Part shown: positions 1 to 10,540 of the stretch, piece after piece
Layout: every line of letters begins with the position of its first letter
Numbering within the stretch: the stretch's first letter is position 1
Source of the DNA: Tenebrio molitor
Lineage: Eukaryota > Arthropoda > Insecta > Coleoptera > Tenebrionidae
Length of the DNA stretch: 64,000 bases
Assembly (NCBI RefSeq): GCF_963966145.1
Contig: NC_091046.1
Span: 33,666,001-33,730,000 of the forward strand
Direction: 5' to 3'
Position numbers and translations under genes: made by a program
Notes under the pieces: generated by a model
Databases searched by the model: none
The model's input: the letters and a program-made list of their open reading frames with translations, nothing else
What the model was told of the DNA's origin: nothing

Positions 1-264
1 AATAACCAAGAATATGTATACTTCTATTGGGGTGCCAACTGTGTGGGTAGGATAGAGTTAAAATTTGAAAATTTTCAGTGCTGCCCAAGCAAACTGTTTC
101 CTTTAATTCTTTTGTAAACTATTAACATTTGTATAGGCAAGCTGGATTTTTGCCTTCTTTTAACACGTACTACCTCGGGTTAAAATATCTGCACAACTTT
201 CAAAATCAGACTGTATCTCGTTTTTCTCCCCCTTAAAAAATGATACACGGAGGTATCTCAACTG
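1..264. repeat. Fragments of MITEs also seen at 29.6 kb and 30.6 kb
   Basis: Bases about 28-56 (GGGGTGCCAACTGTGTGGGT onward) resemble the end of the MITE at 29629-29872. Bases about 165-220 (CTCGGGTTAAAATATCTGCA onward) resemble the end of the element at 30645-30888. Neither is complete. No RalGPS PH-domain exon was seen. Confidence 0.45.
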
Positions 265-617
265 TACAGCTGCGGAATTAAAATTTCGGGCACTATTGTC
301 AGTGTCATTATATAAACTCTAAAACAACCTTTACGTTAATAACCTTATTTTTTACTCTTGTCATATTTTTGTCTTTTTGGCATTCAAAAATTGTCATTTG
401 TGGCATAATAACGGGTATATAGGCAACATATCAAAGCGATGATTTAATTACACTCAGTGCAACTAACTGAAATCTCAAAATTCAAAATTGATTGGGTGAC
501 TGACACAGAAAAGTTTAATTTTTGAATGTCAGTCATGATGACAGTAGAAGGTGCTTTACAGAGATTTTGTTGAAGTGACAGAAAAATAGTGCCCGAAATT
601 TTAATTCCGCAACTGTG
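265..617. mobile_element. MITE with CAG(C/T)TGCGGAATT ends
   Basis: Inverted termini of about 40 bp: the left end begins CAGCTGCGGAATTAAAATTT and the right end is its near-perfect reverse complement, ending ATTCCGCAACTG. It is flanked by TA on the left and TG on the right, fitting a decayed TA target duplication of a Tc1/mariner-like element. It has no coding capacity. Its right end lies only about 37 bases from the splice donor of the RalGPS exon at 654-842. Confidence 0.75.
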
Positions 618-653
618 CAGCTACTTGAACATGAAATTTTTTTAAACAACTAC

Positions 654-842
654 CTCGTAAGCAGGGTACAATTTTCCGCTGTACTTTGTGATGCTTGTAA
701 CGGTAAATCGATCGTAGGAGAAGATAAGTCGCCATGAAGTAAATGTAAATTTCTTGAGGAATCTTCCAGTTCGGAATCATCTAACAAATGTAAAGTCTTG
801 GGAAGTTCTTTGGGATCAAAATTGCCGACTTGATGTGACTTA
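654..842 (-). CDS. RalGPS: RalGPS exon: linker, last RalGPS exon found in the window
   Basis: Starts after a TTTTTAG acceptor, is open for 62 codons in the phase left by the preceding exon, and contains KTLHLLDDSELEDSSRNL. This matches the KARHLLDDSVLE block of vertebrate RALGPS1. The donor is GTAGTT at 648-653. The exon ends with two bases of a codon, so at least one further exon must follow to the left, where the PH domain would be encoded. Confidence 0.82.
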
Positions 843-3800
843 CTAAAAATGCTGCGAACATAAACACCAATTAAATTTAACTTGTTTAGTTTATGTTACA
901 AACGAAGTGGTCAAAATCAATATTCATTGTTAAATGTGGATGTCAAGGTTCATAGTTAAATTCAAAGAATCTCCACTGTTGCGTGCACACTAAATATCCT
1001 GACAACAATTAAGGATGAACTGGAGTAACAAACTCAGCAAAAAGTTGCGGAATTCTTATAATGCTATGAAACGTTTATTACGAGAAATCAATATTTGAAA
1101 AAATAGTTTTTAATTTTTGGAAACGAATTGTAATGAGTTGCAAGTAAATTTTGTGTTTATTCTCTTGATATTTAGTTAATTTAAGAAAAATTGGACTTTT
1201 TGAAATATTTTTTTTATCAATTTTTATGCGACCATTGCTCCATTTCTCATAAGAACACGTGTAAAATATCCCGAAACTTTAAAAGGTAATAACTTTAAAA
1301 TTCCTCGACCAATTTTTTTTTAAATTTGGCACAGTACTTTAGAATGGATGAAAGGACTATTGTACCAATTTTAAGCAAATTTCGCCATTTTTCAATGTTA
1401 CTCCAGTTCATCCTTAAGTCTATCAGTACAAGTTTCAATTGTTACCTAAAGTATGTTTTAATTATTTTTACGGGGTACCTAAATTAGTATGCACGATACA
1501 AGTGAAATTATGTAGACTTGAAAATTCACAGTCAATAATCAAAGCAAAAAAAAATCCAGCGGAGCTTCTCTCAAAAAAATAATACTCATCGTATGCATTG
1601 TGTGAATATAAGAAATGAACGACAAAAAAAATCTGATCTATTTCTATTTTAGGCCGCCATTACCATTTACTTATTTATTTGTAGTTACCAATTATTATCT
1701 CAGTGCTCGTACACATCAACATTCCCTACCAAACACCACTGACGTGTAGTTACAGTTACAAAAACACAGTTTTTTTTAAGATGCAATAAACAATTTCAAG
1801 TAAAATTTAACATGAATTGTCTACGATCACCTCACTTCTCCACAGAAGCGTCATTAGTCCGCATTCTCCTGGACAGAAAGCACTCAGGTGACCACCGCTG
1901 CATGCAATATGTATATCTACTTATGGTTCAAGCAAGGCTTCAAACATTTCAAGCACTTACCCCCAGGGTAGCACCACAGAGGGATACCCTGCTTTGTGGA
2001 AATTACGGGGTAGACTTGTACTACGAAATCTAGACAAGAGTACGTTTTTGTATTGGTAAATTTGTTATTTCATTATTATCGCACTAGATAAAGCGTAAGT
2101 GATGACAATGGAAATCCAAAACCATGAAGACGTCATTTGAAAAAAAAATTGACAAGGACTCACTTTGTTCCTAAACTGCGGCACTTTCTATGACCTGGTA
2201 TAAATTTGTTTGCAGACGTGACCGCATGAAGACGTAAAGAACCGCTGGACGCTTTAGCGGGTGAGAGATTCAACGAAGCGATGGCGGCGGCATCGGCGAT
2301 TACTGATTCTTTGGAACTACAACTCGATGAGCTTGGTGCTGGAGAAGGCGGTTCCAGTCTCAAAGAAAGCCTAAAACATGCCGTTTATTACATGGAATTT
2401 GTGGAAACATTTGCAAATTCACTTGTATTGATCGTCTTCAACGAACTTTTGCAATTCTTCGATGTATCTTATGGAATTCAAGTAATTTTGAATGTGAGGA
2501 ATAACAGTGAGATGTGAGTAATCTGAATCTTGATAGTTGGATATCACCCGTAAAATATTGTTCATTTTTAATGTTCTTTGTTGAGATTCTAGACCACCGG
2601 AATGCGGATGGGCCATGTCAATGTAAACAAGATCGGTTAAATACAGACCTACAATTTTTAAACCTTCAATTTAACCATAGTTTCCTAAAATAAAAGTTAC
2701 CCAAATAAGGTATGCACGGAAGTTTTAGGCTCTCAATGTGACGTCTCAGATTCGACCAATTATCTGCGTCCGAAAATACTTCCGCAAGTTTGTCAAAAGT
2801 TTGTTTATCTTTTTTAGACAAACAACTCCAAGTCTTTGATAATCTAAAAATACAATAATCGTAATATATTTTATATTTAAACATAAGAACTACGTACCTG
2901 TAAATCGAGGCACTTTGTAAGGCTGAAATTATTGCGAATAATGAGTGTAAATTGTTCAAATCGTAGAGTTTCTTCGCTATTCTAATGAAGTATGAGAGTA
3001 TTTCGGATCTTTGTTTGGGAGTTGAGCCACTCAATATCTCTTGTACAGTCCAGAAACTCACCTGTATTATACAAAAAAAAAATATTCTGATATATAATAC
3101 CGTACTATGTGGGTCGAATTGTTGAAGATATAAAAATTTTCAAGGAACATACTGATTACAGTAAAAAGATAGTTAATAAAAATATGTAGTTATTTGTGTA
3201 TCAAGGCCAAAAAGTGCATCTTTTTCGTCCGAGTCTGAGTTTTTTGGCCGAGGCGCAACCGAGACTTAAAACAGGCGATGACAAAAGGCACTTTTTGGCA
3301 GAGGTGTTCATTAAATTTTTTAAGCGCCCGCACGAACTACAAAGCAAAAGACATCATTGGAAAAATTACAAATTTATTTTGTATCTAGCTTATTCAAATA
3401 GATGAAAAAAAATTATTGTATTTGTTATCAGCTTGCCAACAAAACTAGAAATTTACTATTTGCAATACAATTACTTATGTCTCCGGGTAGGTGAAACGAC
3501 TCTTGTAAAAGATAAAAAAAAATCGATTTAAATTTTCCTTTTTTGGGGTTTAGCCCTGCTTGGTTAAAGACTACATAATTTTTAACATAATTTTAGTTTT
3601 GAAAAGTCAAGTATGCCTTGGAAATTTTCAAAAAACTTATTTTTCTGTAAAGTGCCTTTTGCGTGGTAAATACGACAAAAAGTTATTAAGAAAAGTTGTT
3701 TAGAATCAACATCTAGGCCCCTAGACAAAATTTCAAAATCATGGGCCAACTATGATTTTTCATTTTTTTTCCATTTAATCCAAGGTTTTAATTTACATAC

Positions 3801-6527
3801 TTTTATTTAATTATAACTTAAGTCAGTAACTTGTAGTAATAATACAGGGTGTCTCAAAATTCGCGAATTCCGAATTCAGAGCGTTGTAGGGGATCACTTC
3901 AGTAGTCCAAATATGGAAATTAAATAAAATCGGTACTCCCCCGCAGAGATACGTTGGTCTGAAGGTGCACTTTTTAAAGTGCGTTTTCTTCAAATACAGG
4001 CTGAAAAGTTCAGTGTTTATTGTTATTTATGGTGTAGATGATTGTGGAAAATAATAACGTAAAACAATTTTTTGAAGAATTACTTTACTTTGGAGTAAAA
4101 AAATCTTAGTTTTTTTGTAATTTTTCTTAAAAATGGAACGGTAACGTAGTATTTTGTCACTGTAGATATGAAGGCTGCTACGTATTGAATAAAATTAAAG
4201 TGCTTATAGAACACCATAATATTGTCTGTTTTATCCTCTGCACGGTGCTCTTCGCGATGTTATAATATTGGGCTACCCTCAGGATCGACCACCCTTCTTC
4301 TACTTCGGAAAGAATGAAGACTTTCGCATTTTCAGTTAGATTATGCATTTTGTTTGTCAAAATTGACATTGAGCATTGACAAAAAATGTAAGTGCATTTC
4401 ACCATTATTTCACACTGTAGAAAATTAGGTGTACTCTATAATTTTGAAATTAACGGTACATATTATGACCGCAGGTTGGCCACAATTGATTTATGGTGAC
4501 AGGACAATTATCGGTTTTGTCGGTTTCGTTGCTAACTTACTAAACAGACCAACAGATGGCGCCATGGTCAGCGTCCGAAAAAGAATTACTTTTCGTCCGC
4601 TTGTGAGTACTATTCCGGACACAGAATCTTGGCCACAACTGACATTTAATTAACAAATAGGTGTGAACTGGCTTTATTGAATATAACCCAACTTTTGACT
4701 CGATAATACCATTTCCCTGCTTTTTTGATGTCACAAGAAAAACTTCAAAGTGATTTTTAATACATAATTGTCATTTATTAATGACAGTAATGCTTGGTTT
4801 ACATCATTTTTTTTAGAAATGTCTAAAAAATGTTGGCCAAGATTCTGTGTCCGGAATAGTACTATGGCGGACAATAAATTTAGGCAAGCGACCATTTATT
4901 GTCATTATGACTGATGTGTCAGTTTGTCAAATTGGAGGTTTTCAAGCTGTTTGGCGTTTCCTTCGCCTTTTTTGTAACTTACTGATCATGACGTACTAGC
5001 ATAACTGATTTGTAGTAGCACTTCTCTCTGGTGCACGCTTCTTTTCCTAATTTTAATTTTGATTATCGCTGTCACGATGACAAGAATGACAAAAATCGAA
5101 AATGGGGTTAGTTGAACATAATGCCAGCTTCACATTTTGATGTCAACTCAATGACAGGCCGGCCTAAATTTATTGTCCGCCATAGTACGTAAAATTGCCG
5201 TTTCCATTAAAGATACCTAAAAAACTGTTTTCTGTCGCAATAAGTCAATTATAAAGACAAAGCAGACATTTTTTTTAATCAGGTGAAAAGTTAATCAAGT
5301 ATCCATTTAAAAGTGGAAACTTTCAAAAAAAGTTGATAACCATTGAAGCTTAAACATTTGGCTTTCAAAAAACTTTTGTAAAACGACAAAATTAATACTG
5401 TTTTACTAAGATAATCACCTGCATACATTTTTCTACATTAAATTTAATTTGAGATACTACAACCAGCATTTTTTCCTCCTGAAACAGGTGCAAATACTTA
5501 CGTGATTAAATCGCCTCGTGAAAGCCACAACATTAGGCGCCACTGCCAACTTATTTTTCTTATTCCACGCGCAGCTGGTAAGTTCGTCTGGTTGGATGTT
5601 GAGGAAAACAGGTAAATCAAGCATGGTCAACTGACTGGCAAAATCTTCCGGCGATATCCTGAGTATGTCGAAAATAGCACAACTGTAGTTTTTGGTTCTG
5701 GCTTGCGAAGAGGCATTGTTCGGCAAGCTTTGGGTTTTGATATGGGCAGGTACAGATGCGAACGAACTGAAATCGTCCATTGATGAGACGATTTCGTCAT
5801 TGGTGAAATGGACAGAAAATATTGAAATAGTAATGACTTAATGAGAACTCCCACATTCGATTACTAAGCGAAAAATAATTAGATTGGTTTCGTGACACCT
5901 TATCATCAATAGTATGATATTGATATTATCGTAATAGTTGACAGGTACAACTGTGGTGTTGTCTATGTGACAACTTGGAGCTGAAGAAATGAGGAGTTAC
6001 CAATGAGAATGGTCTTGACATGAAAATCTATGTAAATAAATTAGAGCAAACATTTCTTTTATTGATCAGGTGATGTTTTAAAATAACAAAGAAGTCGTCA
6101 GTTAAATTGTAAACAAACATTTTTCTCGCATGTGGGCTTAATTACTGCTTAGCTTTATTGACTCGCAAAAATGCTCAATGAAACATTTCACCCACTCACC
6201 CGTAGTTGTAGTAGGTGAACGTTGGAGGCCCAGGACCGCTGGAGACAGCTGGGGTGGAAATTTTCCTGGTTCTAATGTCTGCAGTGAATCTGTCATGACT
6301 TGTGGACGACGAGATGGAAACTGTATCACCGTCGGCGTCGGAAGATTTGCAGCAATTCTCCTGCTTTCGACTCTGGAAGTTCTTCGAGTAGTTATAAAAA
6401 AGTCTGGTCGAGTTTTAATAATAGTTACCTCCGGTATTTTCAGTGCGGCAAGACTGTCTCCTGAAATATCCCTGGGAATTTCGGAGTATCGCATCATTTT
6501 CATGTCATGGCCTTCGTAGAAACTCTG
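654..6527 (-). CDS. RalGPS: RalGPS-type Ras/Ral guanine-nucleotide exchange factor, 5' and central exons (3' end outside window)
   Basis: By family knowledge, RalGPS proteins load GTP onto Ral GTPases and carry an N-terminal CDC25-like RasGEF domain, a PxxP linker and a C-terminal PH domain that places them at membranes. I see seven minus-strand exons: 6200-6527, 5502-5836, 2898-3061, 2701-2843, 2423-2648, 2164-2370 and 654-842. All junctions are GT..AG and the phases agree throughout. Counting from the Met at 6503, they give about 522 residues. RasGEF motifs read in order: FASQLTMLDLPVFLNIQPDE, APNVVAFTRRFNHV, LNNLHSLFAIISALQSASIY, CIPYLG, LYLTDLVYIDMAHP, MNNILRVI and IRYIEELQKFVEDDQYK (about residues 155-390). 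The linker has SLGT and HLLDDSELE, matching vertebrate RALGPS. No PH exons were found in bases 1-653. The first exon is less certain than the other six. Confidence 0.88.
843..2163. other. RalGPS intron, no confident feature
   Basis: AT-rich intron sequence. CTCCAGTTCATCCTTAA near 1391-1408 is the reverse complement of TTAAGGATGAACTGGAGTAA near 1010-1029, so an inverted-repeat element of about 400 bp may span 1009-1409. Nothing else is recognised. Confidence 0.4.
2164..2370 (-). CDS. RalGPS: RalGPS exon: post-catalytic linker
   Basis: Continues as KLSLRLEPPSPAPSSSSCSS, parallel to the LSLRIEPGSSSPRLVSSKE region of vertebrate RALGPS. It ends PGHRKCRSLGT, parallel to PRHRKSHSLG. The Pro/Ser stretch PPSPAP is the likely SH3-binding part. 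Acceptor GTTTTAG and donor GTGAGT. The short segment between this exon and the RasGEF end is only 52 bases. Confidence 0.88.
2423..2648 (-). CDS. RalGPS: RalGPS exon: C-terminal half of RasGEF domain
   Basis: Reads LYLTDLVYIDMAHPHSGG, RTLKMNNILRVISNYQDSDY, HLTVIPHIQNYLNSIRYIEE and LQKFVEDDQYK. This is the conserved end of the catalytic domain, including the YLTDLVYID and MNNILR blocks. The acceptor ends ATTGTAG and the donor is GTGAAT. Confidence 0.93.
2701..2843 (-). CDS. RalGPS: RalGPS exon: RasGEF core
   Basis: Begins after a TTTTTAG acceptor and completes Arg, giving RLSKTWSCLSKKDKQTFDKL. Then follow VFSDADNWSNLRRHIESL and PCIPYLG. The 54-base intron before it is among the shortest in the gene. 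The donor (GTAACT) leaves one base of a Gly codon, completed by the next exon. Confidence 0.92.
2898..3061 (-). CDS. RalGPS: RalGPS exon: RasGEF core
   Basis: Starts exactly after an acceptor ending ATACAG and continues the preceding FNH with VSFWTVQEILSGST. It then reads RSEILSYFIRIAKKLYDLNN and LHSLFAIISALQSASIY, the helical core that contacts the GTPase in RasGEF domains. It ends at a GTACGT donor with two bases of an Arg codon. Confidence 0.92.
3187..3322 (+). repeat. Hairpin unit with TAGTTATTTGTGTATCAAGG lip
   Basis: Imperfect palindrome: the arm GCCAAAAAGTGCATCTTTTT pairs with the later AAAGGCACTTTTTGGC. The loop contains three CGAG words. Related units are at 35177 (truncated, no right arm) and 35587. 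The sequence that follows (3330-3480) is also shared with 35240-35420, so this unit belongs to a larger dispersed repeat. Confidence 0.7.
3843..4405 (-). mobile_element. Tc1/mariner-like element fragment with transposase HTH remnant
   Basis: The left end is TA plus CAGGGTGTCTCAAAATTCGC, an inverted-repeat terminus seen again in reverse at 41908. On the minus strand, about 4200-4350 encodes MHNLTENAKVFILSEVEEGW followed by SILRVAQYYNIAKSTVQRIK, a typical helix-turn-helix DNA-binding start of a Tc1/mariner-family transposase. No DDE catalytic part follows, so only the N-terminus remains. Confidence 0.7.
4450..4609 (+). repeat. Dispersed repeat, second copy at 35.43-35.56 kb
   Basis: Bases from about 4500 (ATTATCGGTTTTGTCGGTTT onward) to TTGTGAGTAC match 35430-35555. 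At 35 kb the sequence continues uninterrupted into ACGTTAAATTATCG. Here that continuation is displaced beyond 5187 by two MITEs. Confidence 0.75.
4610..4859. mobile_element. MITE with CTATTCCGGACACAGAATCT ends
   Basis: A 250-bp element with inverted termini of about 30 bp (left CTATTCCGGACACAGAATCT, right reverse complement), flanked by TA at 4608-4609 and 4860-4861. Non-coding. Directly followed by another MITE that shares the right-hand TA. Confidence 0.85.
4862..5185. mobile_element. MITE with CTATGGCGG ends
   Basis: A 324-bp element: left CTATGGCGGACAATAAATTT, right reverse complement, TA on both sides. Same family as 30044-30392 and 57867-58230, which also start CTAT(G/C)GCGGCC. The interior has many TGACA/TGTCA words and no transposase. 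Confidence 0.85.
5502..5836 (-). CDS. RalGPS: RalGPS exon: N-terminal linker and start of RasGEF domain
   Basis: Contains NYSCAIFDILRISPEDFASQ, then the conserved APNVVAFTRRFNH, ending in phase 0 at a GTAAGT donor (5496-5501). If not spliced from 6200-6527, translation could begin at the Met at 5778-5780, which has an in-frame TAA 20 codons upstream. The acceptor used for the longer form (…CATTAAG) has only a weak pyrimidine tract, so the 5' edge is the uncertain part; the body is secure. Confidence 0.88.
5837..6199. other. Probable RalGPS intron or 5' flank
   Basis: A 363-base stretch between the two 5'-most RalGPS exons. Bounded by a GTGAGT donor and a weak AAG acceptor. If the first exon is separate, this would instead hold the RalGPS promoter. 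No other feature seen. Confidence 0.45.
6200..6527 (-). CDS. RalGPS: Probable first coding exon of the RalGPS gene (N-terminal extension)
   Basis: This stretch is open across 109 codons, with a pyrimidine-rich acceptor ending TTCTAG before 6527 and a GTGAGT donor at 6199. The first Met is at 6503, within the run HDMKMMRYSEIPRDISG. The rest is basic and Ser/Thr/Pro-rich (TTRRTSRVESRR, VIQFPSRRPQ) with no recognised domain. Its phase (one base left over) fits an acceptor at 5837-5838, which opens a continuous frame into the next exon. The alternative is that it belongs to a separate upstream gene, with RalGPS starting at the Met at 5780. Confidence 0.55.
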
Positions 6528-9500
6528 CTAGAAGACAAGTAAGAAAAAAAACGTGTTAACGCAATGAAATATTAATTGCGGTTAATAGAAATCGCACCGA
6601 GTGAATCAGAGCATTGACGTCCTCCATGATACCGTCCCAATTGCATAAAAGCCGTCAATTTAAAATTGCATAATTTTAATCAACGTGATTAATAATCAGA
6701 ACACGCTGGTTTTATATTTTTACAAAAACTGATCCATTTCCATTTCCATTTCACAAAATTAAATACAAAATACTCGGGTGGTTTCGTTTCAATATAAATT
6801 TCATGCCAATTCCGAATTCGATCGTGCCTCTTTTGCTGGGAATCTATTTTTGTGGTAGTCATAATAATGAAGGACTTGCTAATTTAAGAATATATTATGG
6901 CACCCGATTGTTTTAAATTGCATAAATATTATATTAAAGGCCAAAGTCAATGCTAGAGCAAAGTTGCTCGTTAAAAGACTATATACTATACTAGATATCT
7001 ATAAACAAAGACAAATGTAGCAGAAAGACTGCAATTCGAAATGTACAAAAAATAAAATATGATTATTATATTTTCCCATTTCATCTAATGTATTCCAGGG
7101 AATGTAATAAAGACTTTCTTAACTACATCGTGACAGATATCTAACAAGGAGAAAGTGTAGATTTTTAAGACATACATTTGAATTATGTACAGATTACTTT
7201 TGCAGCTCTATAAAATTGATAAATAAAACAAGTTTAAGTTGTATTTGTTTTGAATGACTTTAAAGAGTTGCTGCAAAATATTTTAAAAATTCAAGGTCAA
7301 AATGTCATTGTATCATCTTATTTTGATATTATAAATAACAAAAGACAGATTTTAACAGGGGTCATGGTGTCAAATACATAAGTTAAAATTATTAACGAAA
7401 AAATTGGGTCAGTCAACACACATTTGAATTGTACTTTTAAAGCTAAGAGGAAAAATTAATGGGCGAGTTCATAAGTTAAAGTTAAATTGTAAGACGAAAA
7501 ACAATAAAGAAAAAAAAAACTAAAATGACAAATAATATTTACATCTTCTGATTTTTAAGAAAATATACTCAATTTACCAATATAATGATTAATGATTATA
7601 TACAGAAGGTAACAAGAAAAGTGGGGACTATCATGGCGACGTCATTCCCCATGCCAATTTGAGAAGTAACACAGTAAGCAAAATAGTTCTAAAAAGACTA
7701 TAGAGTGGTTAAATTCATAATTTATTTTTTATCATAGGTTCATTGATGACATTGACCCTTATATGTATGTATGTATTTTGGTGAACTCAAGGTTGTGATT
7801 TACAAAATCTCAGCTTTGCGTCGACCACAAAGGCACGCAATTTGAGCAGTGTAGATTAAGTATTTGTACTGTGTAGTAAGACCTCCAATTTTTAGTTTGT
7901 TAAATCATAGTTTAGTGATATGTAACTTAATTCTTTCCTCACTTATTTAATAAATAATTATTAAACGTTTTGATTTTAAAAAATTTCTTATCACTTTTAC
8001 GTCACTATAAAGAGAAAAAAGCTGGTCAAAATGAATTAAAAATATTTATCTTGCCTTGTATAGGGCGCTTTCGCGTTACTTGGCCAATTAACAGTCCCTT
8101 TTTCAATAAATACTTATGCATGTAACAGTCAATTGATAAATTAATTTTCCAATTTATTATTATAATCTGAAATTTACACCTGCTGCAAGCTGCAACATAT
8201 AAAACGTTACAGTCACTGTTCCTTGTTCAACCTTTAGTATCACCAACCCAGCCCGACAATAGTCGCTTGCCGAGATCATTATTTATTGGCAGGTGCTGAG
8301 ATGATATTACTGTATTACTGAACTGCATTCGAAACATGTCTTCAACGTGCACGCCCTCAAACAAATTGTTTGTTTTGTCTTTATTCTTTAATATTACTCT
8401 ATTGTTAGCACACACAACACAGTCTGATTGGAGGAAGCACAGATTACTTTAGTAATGTCAGGAAAAGCACAAGACTGTTTTGGAACTAGACGGGTTGGGT
8501 TAGAAAAAGTGTGAAATAAGAAACCTTAATGCGTCGGTTTCAGATTTTACACGGTTACGACACACGTGGGTTCACACTTTGATACGATTTTCAGTGAAAG
8601 GCCAACTACTTCTATTTGGGTGCACAAATGCAATTTTCAGCTCTGGGTAGCTACAAGCGTGTCAAAGTACAAAACCCCAAATGATTCCATCTCACGGACA
8701 CCGATAAAAAACAATTTTCATTATCTGCTCAGTGACCATGATGACAAGTTTATCAATGAAACTGTAACTTTACCATGAGACCAATTGGTTTAGATTAAAT
8801 CACAGTCGGTAGGTACCGTACTACCGATCTGTATTTCAATCGTGCTGCATTTAGAACGAAGTATAGGTACAACTATGTAAATAATTAAGCATTATACCTA
8901 ATAAAAAAACGTATGTGAAAGCTTATTTCTTGCGCGATTGCTTAGACATAAAAGTTACTTTAATAGTTGGCAATAATAAGTTTATTGGACAGTAATGCTG
9001 TTATTCTTATTGGACTGCTAAAATTCGGTTTTTACAACTAGCGGCTGTTTTGTATTTTTTTTTCGTTTCATTATTTCTTGATTTGATTTTTTTTTTTTTT
9101 TAATACAAATATGCCACATTTTTCAATTACCTTCAACATACTAAATTTCAATAAAGGCGAAATAAATTGAAAAAAATCGTAATTATTCAGTCAATCGCAT
9201 CTGCTTATATTACACACAAGAAAACCGAAAAAACCAGCGAGGAGTTGTTTAGAAAACTTGCGGTGTGAGTTTATCTGTTATCTTCTTTAAAAGCAAGATT
9301 ATGCTAAACGTGGAATACATACAACACATACATTATATCTGTTAGGCGGCAGTTTTAGGTTATCACAATAAAAACAAACTGCTCACATTGGAACCCTAAA
9401 TCAGCAGGTTTTATTTATATAAAAGCACTGTAACGTCTATAATAAAAAAAACGAATGAATTGAATGAGGACGTATTAGACCAGAGAAATTAATTTTTAAC

Positions 9501-9575
9501 ATAAACAAACACCTTTTAGCAAATTGTTTTTTAATTTAATTCACATTTTTACAGAGTTTAACAAAATGTAAGGTC
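6528..9575. other. Intergenic or intron, nothing recognised
   Basis: AT-rich sequence with no confident exon, RNA gene or inverted-repeat element. Short open frames near 8227-8415 and 8566-8778 look like chance frames. The promoter of the RalGPS gene could lie here, but no clear core-promoter pattern was seen. Confidence 0.4.
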
Positions 9576-9867
9576 ATTGTTCACTTTAACTACTTCTGGA
9601 ATTTTCCCGTTTTTTCTGGATAGACAGCCTCAGGACGTCCTCCTACATCGTTTCCCACCAGTCAAACCCTGTGCAAATGAAAATTTTCCTTACCCTTTAG
9701 TTACACTAAGACTTGGCGCGCCCTTGACGCGACCTTGAAACACAACAAGAGAGAAAAAAAAGGCATTTGCACAAGGTTTGAATGGTGTGACACGATCTAG
9801 GAGGACGCCCTGAGGGTGTCTAGCCAGAAAAAACGCGAAAATTCCAGAAGTAGTTAAAGTGAACAAT
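9576..9867. mobile_element. MITE copy 1 of an inverted pair (ATTGTTCACTTTAACTACTT ends)
   Basis: A 292-bp element with long inverted termini (about 90 bp), starting ATTGTTCACTTTAACTACTT and ending with the reverse complement. The interior has a GGCGCGCCC-like GC patch. A second copy, in opposite orientation, is at 10897-11190. Confidence 0.85.
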
Positions 9868-10169
9868 TACCAAATGTAATACATGTTTTCCTTCTTACTT
9901 ATACGATCGACATTTACTTGTCAGGTTAAGAGGGAACTGTACGAGGATACTGCACTACTTCCTTTCATTGACCAGTGTAACTGGTAACTAAACTATACTA
10001 TTTTTAAATGTTATCCATGCAAAACGTAACAAATTGTTGTCGGTTCAAGTTAATTAAGCAAAAAAACAATTGCTGCAAAAAGTCACAGTTAAGCGTGTAG
10101 TTTAATTATTTTTTATCTCAATGCTTCTGAATGTGCAGTTTAGTGACCTTACAATATACACATTTAATG

Positions 10170-10453
10170 ATTTTTTTTGTTCGACACTGTCAGAATTTGA
10201 GAATTTTCTCCTATGTGAACGGATTTTGATAAATGTCACAACTTGTCAAAACGAAACGTCAAGCTAATTTTAAAGGTTTTAAGCGATTTGGAGCCTTTAA
10301 GGGGTTGGTCGAACAAGAACATGTTGTATTCAACTCGTTCGTGTGTAAATTGGGCCTTTTTTGGCACTCGTGGGCCTTTAAAACACTCGTTTCACTCGCG
10401 TTTTAAAAAGGCCCAATTTACACACAAACTCGTCAAATAAACTACTATTTTTC
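10170..10453 (+). repeat. Dispersed hairpin repeat, copies at 24.2 and 47.6 kb
   Basis: Opens with TTCGACACTGTCAGAATTTG and ends in a palindrome: CGTGTGTAAATTGGGCC pairs with GGCCCAATTTACACACAAAC. The reverse-strand loop has CGCGAGTGAAACGAGTG. The outer lip reads GAAAAATAGTAGTTTATTTG on the minus strand. Copies 24195-24410 and 47566-47850 are in reverse orientation; the 24-kb copy lacks one palindrome arm. Confidence 0.8.
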
Positions 10454-10540
10454 TTCACCCCAATAAAAGATTAAGATATCACGTTCATTAAACGATGATT
10501 GGCTTCAAACATACAAATTTTTACAAACTAAATATAAGTA

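Larger units (their letters stand above)
3062..5501. other. RalGPS intron filled with mobile-element remnants
   Basis: This 2.4-kb intron separates the exon ending FNH from the one starting VSFW. It contains a hairpin unit (3187-3322), one end of a Tc1/mariner-like element with a helix-turn-helix remnant (3843-4405) and two MITEs in tandem (4610-5185). No exon was seen in it. Confidence 0.7.

Noticed and set aside
5627..5854. 75-codon minus-strand frame overlapping the RalGPS exon
   Set aside because: Shadow of the RasGEF reading frame.
8227..8415. Minus-strand frame as an extra RalGPS exon
   Set aside because: No convincing acceptor/donor pair in a compatible phase and no similarity to RalGPS.
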